Source of the DNA: Cololabis saira | Lineage: Eukaryota; Chordata; Actinopteri; Beloniformes; Belonidae | Length of the DNA: 64,000 bases | Direction: 5' to 3' | Assembly (NCBI RefSeq): GCF_033807715.1 | Contig: NC_084599.1 | Span: 8,968,625-9,032,624 of the forward strand | In this document: positions 39,721 to 51,808 of the stretch, piece after piece | Position numbering within the stretch: position 1 is the stretch's first letter | Layout of the letters: every line of letters starts with the position of its first letter | Notes under the pieces: generated by a model | The model's database searches: none | What the model saw: the letters and a program-made list of their open reading frames with translations, nothing else | Told to the model about the DNA's origin: nothing | Position numbers and translations under genes: made by a program

Positions 39721-41379
39721 ACACTTCTTCTCCCATAATGGAAAACATTTTGGACAAGATAGCTATAATGACTTAGCTTAGAATTTGCTAACCTCTTGAA
39801 GCCAAATACTTTTTATCTTACACTCATTCTAATATAATCTTTCCATCCATCCTCATTTGAGATGCTGTTACCAAAATGACATCTGATACAAGGACTGCTG
39901 GATTTGGCTGGCCCTCAATCACAAGTCGGAGAGCCAAGATCTGCCAAGGTGGTTCAATCAGGGCAACCTGATACAAGCGTTTTTTGCGAGGATTAGAAAC
40001 AGAACCTCATAGCTGTGAGGAAGCAATGCTAACTGCTACATTGCCAAGCTGCCACAAAATGTTTTTTTTGTTTTTTCTAGATAGATATTGTGACATGCCA
40101 GACCTGGAAACGCATATATTAGATGGTAAGGAGTGTACACTTTCGTTAAAGTATTTTAAGCTTCTCACAAGACTCAACAAGTCACAACTTCTGGACCATT
40201 GTGGAGGTGACTGTAGCCCTTCAAGATAAACCTTTATTTTAAAAGTTACCACAATTTCTTGAAGTTTTAATGAGACATCTGTAACATGCTTAGGTCAAAA
40301 TACCCCAAATATAATGTAAAAAAAAAAAACACACTTTCAATCACATCTTTATGACTTTGTATGACCTTTATGACCCCTTTATTTTACAGGTTGTACCTAT
40401 TTTAAAACTGGTGTTTAAGCTTTCTGCTACCCACTTTATGAGATACAGCAAATGCACCATGATTTGAAGTTGGATAGGGTTAAAAATTGGGAGGCTGGAG
40501 GATTCTACTCTGATAAGGATTTGGGATTTCACCATTCCCTGCAGATCTGAATGGTTCACTGAGTGGGAAATTATCAGAACTAGGCCATACCAAACCAAAT
40601 GACAGGGTTGTGTTGCATTAGTGACTTTAAACACTCAAATAAATGGTATCAAACACAAACTCTCATTGTATCATATCTTTCCTTTAACACAGAAACCTTT
40701 TAGTCCAAAAAATAATTAATGAGTGTGTGTCAATAACCATGCAACCTTTAATACTGTGCTGATACTTGCATTGAAAGCAAAACTGGCACACCCTGATTAG
40801 AAAGCGGAAAACATGACTACAACGAATCTAAAAATGAAAAAAACAAGCAAACAAAAAAAGACAGTTCACTGAATGAAGGGCTTCAGGCCTTGGACCCAAT
40901 GACAACTGGGATGGCGACCGACCAGCATCTTTGTGACCTTAGCATTTTTTTTAAGTTTAGTTTTTTTTTTAAGGTTTAAACATTTAGTTCCAGTTCCACT
41001 AGTTAAACTCAGAGGTAGGTCACAGAACCACACCAGACTAAAGCTTCATTAACATGTGGTCTTTAAGCTCACGTGTACATAAATGATAAGAAGTACATAA
41101 ATAGATTTAAGTGAAATTTACCAGAAAAATGCTACATTGAAATTACGGTCAAGAAAGAAGCCACAAATACTCCTTCTCACCGTTCCAGAAGATAGACAGT
41201 GCATAACAGGATATAGGAGCACTGTAGCATGCAATGCATGGTTTTTTAATTTGAATCTGTGCAGATTACACGCATTAATTTACACTTCGTGCTTGTACCA
41301 AGACTACTTTGAGATGCTTCCCTTTTATTTAGCACTGTGTAAAATGTTTTGTTTATATTCACCAAAAAACATCCATCCG
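39721..41379. other. Gene-poor sequence
   Basis: No gene is recognised. Open frames are short and without coding bias. Confidence 0.35.
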
Positions 41380-43290
41380 TCCACTTTCTCTACCTGTAGG
41401 GAGTCGAACCAGGAACCTTCTCGCTGTGAGGCAACATTGCTAACCACCAATCCAACATGTAGCCCACCAAAAAACATAAAAACTGCAAAGTTTCCAAAAA
41501 AGTTTACATATTTTATTTGACGATACAATTTGAAATTATTGCCAATAACCTGAGTTTTTATATCCATCTATCAATTTTCTATACCCGCTTTATCCTTTGC
41601 AGAGTTACGGGGTTCTGCTGGAGCCAATCCCAGCTCATTACAGGTGAGAGGCAGGGGTTACACCCTGGACAGGTCACCAGTCCATCACAGGGCCACATAT
41701 AGAGAAAAACAACCAGACACACTCACACTCACACCTACGGGAAATTTAGAATAATAAATTAACCTACTACACATGTTTTTGGACTGTGGGAGGAAGCCGG
41801 AGTAGCCAGAGGGAACCCACGCAAGCACGGGGAGAACATGCAAACTCTACACAGGGAGTGGAACCGGGAACCTTCTCGCTGTGACGCAACAGTGCTAACC
41901 ACCAAGTCACCGTGCTGCCCACCAAAAAACATAAAAACTGCTAAATTTAAATAAAAGTTTAGTACAGTAAGTTATGTCATATTTAACGATACAATTTGAA
42001 ATTATTGCCAAAACCTTTCTTTCTTTTTATATCATGACATTAAATTATAATGTAGGGGGATCTGCTAAGTAAATGGTTCTAATGTTTCAGCTTGTGTATA
42101 TGTTTCATTTAAAATGGTTATTAAAAAAAAAAATCATTTTCCTTCCAGACAGTGATGTTAGCTGGAGGTGGGCTGCTTTTCAGCTTGTATTTGGTTAGGC
42201 CTTCCTGTCCTTTTTCGCTTTATCCTTTGCAGGGTCACGGGGGTCTGCTGGAGCCCATCCCAGCTATTTTCAGGTGAGAGGCAGGGGTTACACCCTGGAC
42301 AGGTCGCCAGTCCATCACAGGGCCACATATACAGACAAACAACCAGACACACTCACACCTACGGGCAATTTAGAATCAACAATTAACCTACTACACATGT
42401 TTTTGGACTGTGGGAGGAAGCCGGAGTACCCGGAGGGAACCCATGCAAGCACGGAGAGAACATGCAAACTCCACACAGGGAGTGGAACCAGGAACCTTCT
42501 CGCTGTGAGGCAACAGTGCTAACCACCAAGTCACCGTGCTGCCCACCAAAAAACATAAAAACTGCAAAGTTTAAAAAAATACGTTAAATAAGTTATGTCA
42601 TATTTAACAATACAATTTGAAATTATTGACAAAACCTGTGTCTTTTTATATCATGACATTAAATTATGATATAGGGGGATCTGCTCAGTAAATGGTACAA
42701 ATGTTTCATTTAAAATGGTTATTAAAAAAAGAAAAAAATTCCTTCCAGACAGTGATGTTAGCTGGAGGTGGGCTGCTTTTCAGCTTGTATTGGGTTAGGC
42801 CTTCCTATCCTTTGCAGGGTCACGGGGGTCTGCTGGAGCCCATCCCAGCTAATTTTCAGGCGAGAGGCAGGGGTTACACCCTGGACAGGTCACCAGTCCA
42901 TCACATATACACACTAGCACATACGGGCAATTTAGAATCATCAATTAACCTACTATGCATGTTTTTGCACTGTGGGAGGAAGCCGGAGTAACCGGAGGGA
43001 ACCCACGCAGGCACGGAGAGAACATGTAAACTCATGGAGTGGAACCAGGAACCTTCTCGCTGTGAGGCAACAGTGCTAACCACCAAGTCACCGTGCTGCC
43101 CACCAAAAAAACATAAAAACTGCTAAATTAAAAAAATAAGTTTAGTAAGTTATGTCATATTTAAGTTAACAATACAATTTGAAATTATTGCTTTTTATAT
43201 AATGACATTAAATTATGATATAGGGGGATCTGCTAAGTAAATAGTTCTAATTTTTCATTTAAAATAGTTCTTTAAAACAATAATAATTGT
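41380..43290 (+). repeat. Tandem array of about 0.46-0.62 kb units containing a dispersed fish repeat
   Basis: Three near-full copies and one truncated copy share CCACCAAAAAACATAAAAAC at 41463, 41920, 42543 and 43100. Each contains a dispersed fish repeat with TCACCAGTCCATCACA (or GTCGCCAG...), GTTTTTGGACTGTGGGAGG and TGAGGCAACAGTGCTAACC. Units also share ACAATTTGAAATTATTG and TAGGGGGATCTGCTAAGTAA. Two carry CCAGACAGTGATGTTAGCTG; the last instead runs as CCAGACAGTGTTTTGCGGAG into the adjacent CpG-island exon. Confidence 0.8.
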
Positions 43291-43515
43291 CCTCCCAGAC
43301 AGTGTTTTGCGGAGGTGACTGGGCCGGCCCGCGGCCCTGGCCCGCTGCCTTACATGGGCAAACCTCTGAGCAATCCGAGCAAACTCTCAACTCACTCAGA
43401 CGGCTGGAATTTCACAGCGTGACGTCACCGCCTACAACTCTCCCACTATTTGGATCAAGAAGTTTCACTTTTTTTGGTGGGATTTCAGCGTCTCGTACAT
43501 TTCCTAGAAAGCGAG
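43291..43515 (+). promoter_or_regulatory. CpG-island promoter and candidate non-coding first exon (possibly lpp)
   Basis: A CpG-rich block with a perfect CRE (TGACGTCA, 43420-43427) and a TTCCTAGAA site (43501-43509) ends at a consensus donor, GCGAG|GTAAGCG, near 43515. It holds a short upstream ORF starting ATGGGCAAACCT (about 43353) and ending at TGA (about 43422). Mammalian BCL6 is followed divergently by LPP, whose 5' exons are non-coding and separated by huge introns. The orientation and exon-free downstream 20 kb fit lpp, but no coding exon is in the window to prove it. Confidence 0.45.
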
Positions 43516-44030
43516 GTAAGCGAACTTGTCCGTCATCTTTTTTTTTTTTGTGAGGGGGGAAATTAATTTATTTATTCTTGGAGGAAGCGACACGTCGGTG
43601 GTCGCGATCTGCAGGAAGAAGTGGTTGTTTTAGACGCGGCTCAGCCCCGCTCCTTCCCCGGCTCTCCCCCCGGCTCTCCCCGGCTCAGCCCCGGCTCAGC
43701 CCCGCTCCCGCCCGGCCTTGTTTGGACGCGGTCTCGCCGGGGCTCGGACGGACTGAACAATGAGGGCGTGGACTCGGCACACGGCGGCCTGGGCCGGCGG
43801 GAGCGGTCCGGGGGTCGGAGCAGAGCTAAGGAGCCGCTAGCCTGCCCGGGCCGGGCTCCGTGCTGCGGGGGGACCGGGCTGGGGACCGGGGGCTGGGGGA
43901 GCTCTCCCCGGGGGGGCCGGGGCTGCAGCTGGGGGGGAGACAGCAATGCGGAAGACGCTGTCACCACAGACAGAGCCCCGGCCCCTGCTCATATGCGGCC
44001 GAGCTGGGCTGAATAGTCTCACAAAGCCCG
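43516..44030. other. Rest of the CpG island
   Basis: Very GC-rich, with GGCTCAGCCCC repeats and GGGG tracts (43640-43940). Long open frames on both strands (for example 43621-44016) are Pro/Gly/Arg-rich compositional artefacts. Confidence 0.6.
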
Positions 44031-44408
44031 GGTAGGAAGGTAGTGGAGTTAGTGGAGGGTGTGAGGCGGGAGTGAGGCGTCTCCTCCCGGAACACGCTGT
44101 ACGTGCCACGTTCAGTGGTGTAAATAAGCATGTGAGGAACTCAGGTTCACAGGGCTGCCCTATCTGTGGCCTCCATCTTCCTTATACTTTATATTATATA
44201 TAACACTAAAAGTCATTTTGTCCTGTTTGGGCCTTAAATGAGGTGAAATAACAGTGGACTGTGGCTGCGTCCAAATTCCATACTTCCACCCTAATGAGTA
44301 TGCAAAAACAGTATCTGAGGTTTTTTAGTGAGTCTGAAACATTAGTAGGCTACGTACACAATAGTATGCACTATCCATACTCATTCCGGAGAAATTTATT
44401 AGTATCGG

Positions 44409-45502
44409 TGCGTCCGAAATGCCATACTAAACAGTATATTGTAGGACAACGGTAACAGAAAACCAACAGAAAACACATCGTCATCATTAATAACGGCTAG
44501 ATTCTTGTGAATTCTAACCTAAACGGTTAAACAGTTAACAGTTAAATAGTTAAACAGTTAAACAGTGTCCTGCTCGTGAGTGGCCACTACAAAATACTAA
44601 AAAGTATACTTAAGTTCGGCACACTTTTAAGTAAATATCAGTAGTATGCATTAATTTGGACGTACTATTAAGAGCACATACGTCACTTCCTAACGTTGGG
44701 AGGAAGTGACGTGTCACAGCAGCAGTAGCAGCACTGCTCCGCTATTTCCCGTTTATTCTGGCCGAAACAAGATGACATAATATTATTATATACGAATATT
44801 ATAATATTAATATTATATAATGATATTATTATACTTAATATTATACTACATATACGTATCACTTAGCAACCAAACACCGCTGCATTGCATTGTGGGAAGT
44901 TTCTGCTCGGCTAGTGTCCATCTATCCATACTAATGAATTTTTCCAGAATGAATATGGATAGCACATACTATTGAGTACGTTCTAATGTTTCGGACGCAC
45001 TAAAAAATCTTGCATACTCATTTTGCATACTCATTAGGGTTGAAGTATGCCAGTGTGTCCGAAAACATTAGTACGTATTCAATAGTATGCACTATCCATA
45101 CTCATTCCGGAAAAATGTATTAGTGTGGATTGATGGACACTAGCTAAGCAGAAATTTCCCACAATGCAATGCAGCGGTGTTTGGTTGATAGGTGTTGTGC
45201 AGATACGTATATGTCATAAGTATAATATTAAGTATAATAATATTATTAAATAATATTATAATATTCGTATATAATAATATTATATAATGTCATCTTGTTT
45301 CGGCCAGGATAAACAGGAAATAGTGGAGCGGTGCTGCTACTGCTGCTGTAACACGTCACTTCCTCCCAACGGCAGGAAGTGATGTGTGCGCTCTGAGTAG
45401 TACGACCAAATTAATGCACACTACTGATATTTACGCAAAAGTGTGCCGAACTTAAGTATACTTTTTAGTATATACTGTTTAGTATGGCATTTTGGACGTA
45501 CC
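44409..45502. mobile_element. 1.1 kb palindromic (fold-back) element
   Basis: Left arm 44409 to about 45000 and right arm about 45048-45502 are inverted copies. The ends read GTGCGTCCGAAATGCCATAC and GTATGGCATTTTGGACGTAC. Further pairs are TTAAGTTCGGCACACTTTT / AAAAGTGTGCCGAACTTAA and GCATTGCATTGTGGGAAGTT / AATTTCCCACAATGCAATGC. The left arm carries an extra 140 bp or so (44451-44590) with TTAAACAG repeats. A related fragment precedes it (44262-44400). There is no transposase ORF. Confidence 0.8.
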
Positions 45503-47943
45503 GCATGATTTGGATGGACAGGGAGTGCAGTCAACCATGGTCACATTAGTCATGTCACACACAAGCACACCAAAACTGGTCCCACCTAGTTCTCATTCAC
45601 TGTCTTCACAGCACGGGTTTGAGATCCAAATGATTCCTTAATTATTAAATTGCCAAAACAAACAAAGATTTAAGCCTCACACATCCACACAGTGGTCACT
45701 TTATAGTACCAGTAATCACCACTTTGTTAGGCACACCTGCTGTCCTGAATGAAATGGCCAAAGGTGAGTGTATGTAAAGATTACAAACCCTCCATGTTCA
45801 CAATAATGTGCTTCAGAGCTCATATGAACCTCCTCTTTCATAAGATAAAAGGGACCCTTGACGCCCAAAGGCTTTAAGCCAGTTAAGGCAGGCTCAAGTT
45901 TGCTTTGGCAATTTGTTTGATTTGTTTCATCTGGTGTGAACACAGTAATTGTAGTTCTGTGCACCACCTACCATGGATATGAGACCAGATAGAAGAGGGT
46001 CTCATCTGTCTGAAGCAAAAAATCCACAACCCGGTTGTACTGAGGATCTGAGGTGGTCTCCTTTTGAATCCAGCGGTGAACTCTTGTGCAGTCTTCCTGG
46101 TGAGAAGCAAGCTTCAACAATCTGAGGGTGTTTTCACACCAGAGCTGTTTGGTCTGCTTTCTAGCGTCCAGTGTTGCCTAAATACAATAGTCAGTTATGA
46201 TTTTGCCACCAAATTGATATCTGAAGTCATATGTGGGCGTGTTCACTCTCCCATTTGCAACATATAATTTATGCACTAGAAGAAAAAGTTTCTTCAGAAA
46301 TTCTCTTCAAAACAAAACCTATGGGTTATGTCACGGATCGTCTATCTACTAATTATATACAGTCGATGGTGAGAACGCATATGGGACCAAAATAGGACTA
46401 AAGGCATACAAACGCATGATTTTTACGTGCGCATGGCACAGTTCAACTTGTCTACTATTAGTATGACCTTAAATCTGCACGTGTGAAACTTAGTAAACAC
46501 TACACTACCATTTATTATGGTATTTTCTATTTTTGCAACTTGACATTCCAACGGCAATAAATCTGTCATCTATTGCACGACCTTTGCTGAATTTTACGTG
46601 TGAATTAAAATAGATGGCAGATTGAAGAGCGCCTGTAAAAGGTGTAAAGAAATTATACACATCCATCTGAGTTCTAGGTTCTGGTGGACAAAAACCTACA
46701 TAAAACAACACAGCAACAACACTATACATTTTGCACACCTGTAGTTATGCTCATGAGATAATTTATTGGATTTACAGCTAATTCTGTGCACATGCTTTCC
46801 TTCAGTCATTCAAGCATTTATAGGTGCTGCCTGCAAATACACACTAGAGTCGGTCACCTGCCACCATTGTACATTTTTGACTTGTATGAAAATAGCATGA
46901 TATATGATAGGTATTCATATCCAAGATATCTACATATATCAATATGGGGAAAAAAGAACAACAAATACTTGAACACTGTACAGTGCTTAAAAAATATCTG
47001 ACACATGTACACAAAAACATCAGGGGGCAAGATACATGAAACTTAGTGGGTTCATGACTAAAAGTTTGTCTGCATTTTTTTTGCGGGATTTCTGAAGTAG
47101 AGTGTATGTATGGTTTTTATTTATAAATGTCAGCTGAAGTGAAGTTTACACACATTCATGAAAGGGATTTCCACTTAATTTTTAGCCATAAATTCATTCA
47201 GACACTATTTATGTCATTGACATAGATAACATTTGTTTGTACTATAATTAAATAAACACAAGCATTGGTGAAAGAGAATTGCACATTAATCAAATGGGAA
47301 GTTAAGATAGTCATCAGTGACTTTGAAGTAAGAAAATATTTTTATTCGACGTCTCAGTTTTGAAAACGCAAAACGGAACAAAAACTGTTGAATGGAGAAA
47401 ACATAACAGAAGTGATAAACCTTTCACGTGTAGAAGTAAAAGCAAACAGTCAGATTACAAGTGAAAGGCCAAGAAGCATACCAGTACATACAAGGAAAGC
47501 ATCAAGCTTACGGGCAAAGCACTGTCAACCCCTGCTTTAACAATAAATCAAGTTTAAGGGTACAACTATAAAACCATGTACATGTATGTTAACACAATGC
47601 TGAAGCGGAAAGACACTAAATGGATAAACTGAATGAACCAGTGTATAGTTGCATATCTGGGCAGCAGAGGTTACGGCATTCAGCTGCGGGGGACATACAT
47701 CCTTGGTTGATTGATGAGGCATAAATCACCTTTACAGGTGATGAATCAAAGATAATCCGTATATGTGATTCATGCTTTATTTTACGATCGGTGAATACAA
47801 CAGTCCTGGTATGTGGTATGTGGGCACTGCCACACAAGAGAGTAATTTGAACTTAAATAACAAACATGGCAACACACACGTGTATATATGTGTGTGTTTA
47901 TTTATATATAAATATACAATAAAGTGGTGTGTGTGTGTGTGTA
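45503..47943. other. Presumed intron or intergenic sequence
   Basis: No gene is recognised. The stretch 45700-46160, ending GAGGGTGTTTTCACACCAGA, resembles a decayed DNA-transposon-derived repeat. Confidence 0.35.
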
Positions 47944-47992
47944 TGAATGAATGAATGAATGAATGAATTTTATTTTTGTGTCATGTCCGAAG

Positions 47993-48090
<98 letters not shown>
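47944..48090. repeat. (GAAT)n, (GT)n and (AT)n microsatellites
   Basis: GAATGAAT repeats at 47944-47967, then a long pure GT run (about 47994-48050), then AT (about 48050-48082). Open frames over it are Cys/Val or Thr/His repeats. Confidence 0.95.
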
Positions 48091-48104
48091 CGTTTTATTA
48101 TATA

Positions 48105-48186
48105 TACAGTACAGACCAAAAGTTTGGACAAACTTTCTCATTCAAACAAATGGGGAAATGTGTCCAAACCTTTGGTCTGTACTGTA
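48105..48186. mobile_element. 82 bp miniature Tc1-like element (inverted ends only)
   Basis: The ends TACAGTACAGACCAAAAGTT and AACCTTTGGTCTGTACTGTA continue to TTGGACA / TGTCCAA, and only about 30 bp separate them. It begins and ends with TA, as expected for Tc1/mariner. Confidence 0.8.
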
Positions 48187-50090
48187 TCAGGTGTGTCTAA
48201 TAAAATGCCTGTGGACTGTGTATATTCATCAATTGCAGAGAAATGTCCCATATCTGACGAGCCCATATGTTATTAAATCAGGCCACTTTTCTTTCAGTTC
48301 TGTAGAAACCTTTGGTTTGAACTTATGGAGTCACTTAAAAACAAAACAAACAAACAATAGAAAAAACTAAACAAACAACAAAAAAACCCCCACAACCTTT
48401 TTCCTCATTCAATAGTTCAACTTTTTGTCATTCCAAAACTGAAACGATAAAACAGATGTTGTCCTTTTTCTTCAGTAAGGATTGTTGTCAGTTTCACATT
48501 TGAGAAAACCGTCCTTCTCTCGCGTTACTTTCATCCTCATGTTTATTTTGTTGTGCTGCAAAAGATGCCTTTTTATATGCTAATTGAAAAGTAGGAGAGT
48601 AGTACAATTCATTCATGGTTAAAAATGGGAGTGGAAAATCAGGCTCTCTTACGTAAAGTTTCAGCATAATTGAGACTATAAGAAAAAATAGAAGTGTTTA
48701 ACCTTTCATACAAATGAAGTATTATTATTCACAATTTAAAAAGTTTATTTGTCCCTGTAATTGAGGTTGTAGCAATTTTCCTCCACGGACAGACCTGGGA
48801 ACAATCAGAGACGTTGCAAAACAGCCTAAGAGTTGCAATCGGGGAGTTTTCCTTTCCACTGTAGCCTTGTGCTTTGTCAGGAAGGGGAATAGCTCTGATG
48901 GGAAGTTTCAATGCAACCTGCTCGGGTTTTTAGCTATGCTGAATATCAGATTCTACAGGCCTGAACCGTCATCAATTAACTGCGTTGTTTTTAGTTCTAC
49001 TAGGTGGATTTCAATTACAACCTTTCTCAAAGCAAAAGGGACAATTCTGAAATCGCGATAAGGCCCCACTGTAAAATGTGGTCCGACAAAACTTATGTTT
49101 ACGAGTGAAACTCCTAGATTCTTGTCCTGCGAGAATTCTCATCAAAAGAAAGAAGAAGAAAATCTCAACTTTGAAGAGGATGGATGGAAACATCTGTAGT
49201 TTTGGACAAATTATTGTGACGTCTACTATCGCTGTTGTGAAAATAGTCAACAGAGGACGAAGGCAGTGGAAGACCATTCCCCGTCCCCCCCTCTGTCCAC
49301 ACATACTGCGTCATCTTGCTTTCTTTCTGTTCATATGGTGTGGTCATATGAGTAACTATGTCATGTCCAGTGATACTGGAGACGTGCAAATGCAAAAGAA
49401 GTGTTTCCAGTACACTTTTGCGCTCAACTGGACTATTGACACGTCTGAAAAACCAGCTCCATGAAAGCACATGGGGCAGAGTAAAGATGTGAGAAACTGG
49501 GGGGTTGGTGGCTCATATATACGACAAAGCATTCTACCATATATATAGTTATCGCACCCAGCCCTACGGCCACCTTGGCTTAATGCCTTTTTATGTCAAG
49601 CAATGTGGTCAGGCATCGTCCTGCAGAGTTAACCAGGGACCTCCTGGTCACCTTAATGGTGAATCCTAGAGGGTTGCATTAAGATTGGTATTCTGCAGGA
49701 CCTGATGTGAATCTCACTGGAGTCGACAGCTTTAAAAATGTGCCACATTTAGGAAGTAGCAAAATTTAGGTGAATCTGTCAGTAAGACAGAGCAGAGAGA
49801 AAATATTAGGGGTTTCCACCCATTCCGTTTTGGTTGTTATTCATGTTAATGTGCATTTATGAAAAAAAAAAAGAGTCAAGTATTTTCCTGCTGCCAGTTT
49901 ACACTTGTTTCTTAAATCGCTGTCTGATCGTGGCCTCATGATCTTACATGTCACTAAACTCTTGATGGTTCTCTGCCTTTCTTTATCATTGCTGCTTTTC
50001 TATACACCATTGAACTTATTGGAGGAAAGTGGGGTTCAGGGTCTTGCCCAAATACATTTTGATGTGAATTGTGGTACCAAGGATACCATC
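48187..50090. other. Presumed intron or intergenic sequence with decayed repeats
   Basis: The segment 49050-49500 has open frames on both strands and may be a transposon relic, but I cannot name it. No gene is recognised. Confidence 0.3.
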
Positions 50091-50345
50091 AAGTCAAACC
50101 CTCACTTGAACCATTGACCTTCCAAATAGCAAGAGTTCACTCGGCCACAGCTGCCCCACATGCATCCAGAATCCCAATACATGCCTCCTCCTCAGGGGTA
50201 CTGTTGCACACACATGCAAGGGATCCAAGCCATGAGCACTAATACAGCCCCACACCATCACATCCTGGCCTTTGTGCATTTAGCTGCTGACAGGCAGGAT
50301 GGTTTTCTCATATTTTGCCAGATAAACGATGAACTCATGTGACCA
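50020..50345 (-). mobile_element. Tc1-like transposase fragment with adjoining repeat
   Basis: Minus-strand 50279-50190 reads KGQDVMVWGCISAHGLDPLHVC, the DVMVWGCISxHGxGxLHV block of Tc1-like transposases. It decays immediately after this. The neighbouring 50020-50160 (GGGTTCAGGGTCTTGCCCAA ... CACAGCTGCCCC) is a different dispersed fish repeat. Neither is functional. Confidence 0.65.
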
Positions 50346-50805
50346 CTGCATGCATAAACACTGTTGTAAAACGAATTGCTTCATGTTTGTGACTTGGACT
50401 AAGGTTAAATGAATCTGTTAAAAACATTTTTCCTGTCATCTAGGAATGTGCAGTATTTAAAATATTCAAAATTTAAGGCAAAACTGATTGTTGATCAGTT
50501 TCGGCGATGCAGAAGCAGCTTCTGCACGAAGACTGATGCCACACAACTGCTGCCATTTGTTTAAGATGCCAGAATAATATAGTCGTCGCTGATTTTAGTT
50601 GCCTCTGCACTGTAGAAACATTTCAGATCTGCTGCTTTGTTGTCTAGGGCAGGTTAAACCACCAATATTGTACAAAGTGCTGTCAATAAATGCAAAAGGA
50701 GGAGAGTTCATGGCCTCTACCTCCTACTTGGTCATAAATATAGCTATTAATCCAGTTCTGTGTTTGCAAGGGTTGTTAAAAGCAGTTATTATTATTGTTG
50801 TTGTT

Positions 50806-51800
50806 TAGGAGTGAAACAATATATTGTGCCACAAAATTTTGCGATACAAAAACGTCACAATACGTGTCGTGGAGGTGACAAAGTGTATCGCGATATTGGG
50901 ATATTAATATTAATCTATTGTGTTGACTAGTAACGCGCATCCGACTGCGACCGCGCCTTGACCCGCGGACCAAAATCTTACTCCGCTCAGAAGAAACTAG
51001 TAGTTTGCGGTCCCGTTTTGAGCTCTGAACCTTTACTTATGTAAGGCTGGTGTAGAGTTAAGCCATACCTTATTAAATTAAACCTTTTTCGGGTGGTGAG
51101 TAGGATAAACACGGGACAACTTCTGCGTGAGTTCCAGTGTACTTTAATGTCCCTCAACAGCGTAGGATTTTAGAACATCAACACAGCACCTAGTGCTGTA
51201 TCACTCCGCCCAATCTAAAACATACTAACAACTACAGATAAACTGACTAGTGTCATTATAGTCCCTGATTTACATCAGAATATAAAGAATATATTTATAA
51301 AATAATGAACCCTGAATTACCAAAATAACCTTCTTATCAAAAATAAATCTCCTCTTACACTTATAAGGTGAGCATGAATCAATCTTTTTTATGATGTAAA
51401 ATTGTATGTATTTATTTACTTTTATTATTTATTTAATTTTAGTTGTTACATTTCTGGAAAAGAAAAAAGTCAAATTATACATGAGAGAAACTATTCAGTT
51501 TGTGGCAAAATATTTTTCCTTGTATGAAACTGAAGATGCATAATGCAAACCTGACATTTACTTTTAGTTCAGTTTGTGGAAAATGGTTGGCCTGGCTTTC
51601 TCTTTAAAACTTAAACAGTTATAAAGCATTACAAACTGTAACAATAGGGCAAACGCACAGCATTGTTTTGTATTTTGTGTCTTTCAAATAAAAGACAATT
51701 TTTTCCAGTCATATGTTCCTCATTCAAGGTTGTTAAAAAAATACTGCTATAATATCGTATCGTATCGTTATCGTGAGATTAGTGTATTGTTACACCCCTA
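50806..51800. mobile_element. 995 bp hAT-like non-autonomous transposon with perfect 8 bp target duplication
   Basis: Terminal inverted repeats TAGGAGTGAAACAATATATT and its counterpart ending AATACACTA-type (right end ...TGTATTGTTACACCCCTA). Flanking direct repeats TTGTTGTT at 50798-50805 and 51801-51808 are identical. Both ends carry ATCGCGATA/TATCGTATCGT-rich sub-terminal sequence. No long ORF is present, so the transposase is supplied in trans or the family is dead. Confidence 0.85.
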
Positions 51801-51808
51801 TTGTTGTT

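Noticed and set aside
41380..43290. Possible CRISPR-like or satellite array
   Set aside because: Units are about 0.5 kb, unequal in length, and consist of a dispersed fish repeat plus shared flanks; no short-repeat/spacer structure.
43578..44016. Long Pro/Arg/Gly-rich open frames on both strands
   Set aside because: They lie in a CpG island where stop codons are rare; no splice support or protein similarity.
47902..48370. Cys/Val and Thr/His-rich open frames
   Set aside because: Translation of GT/CA and AT microsatellites.
49078..49470. 128-codon + strand and 101-codon - strand frames
   Set aside because: Both strands open with no coding bias or recognised motif; more likely an unnamed repeat relic than a gene.
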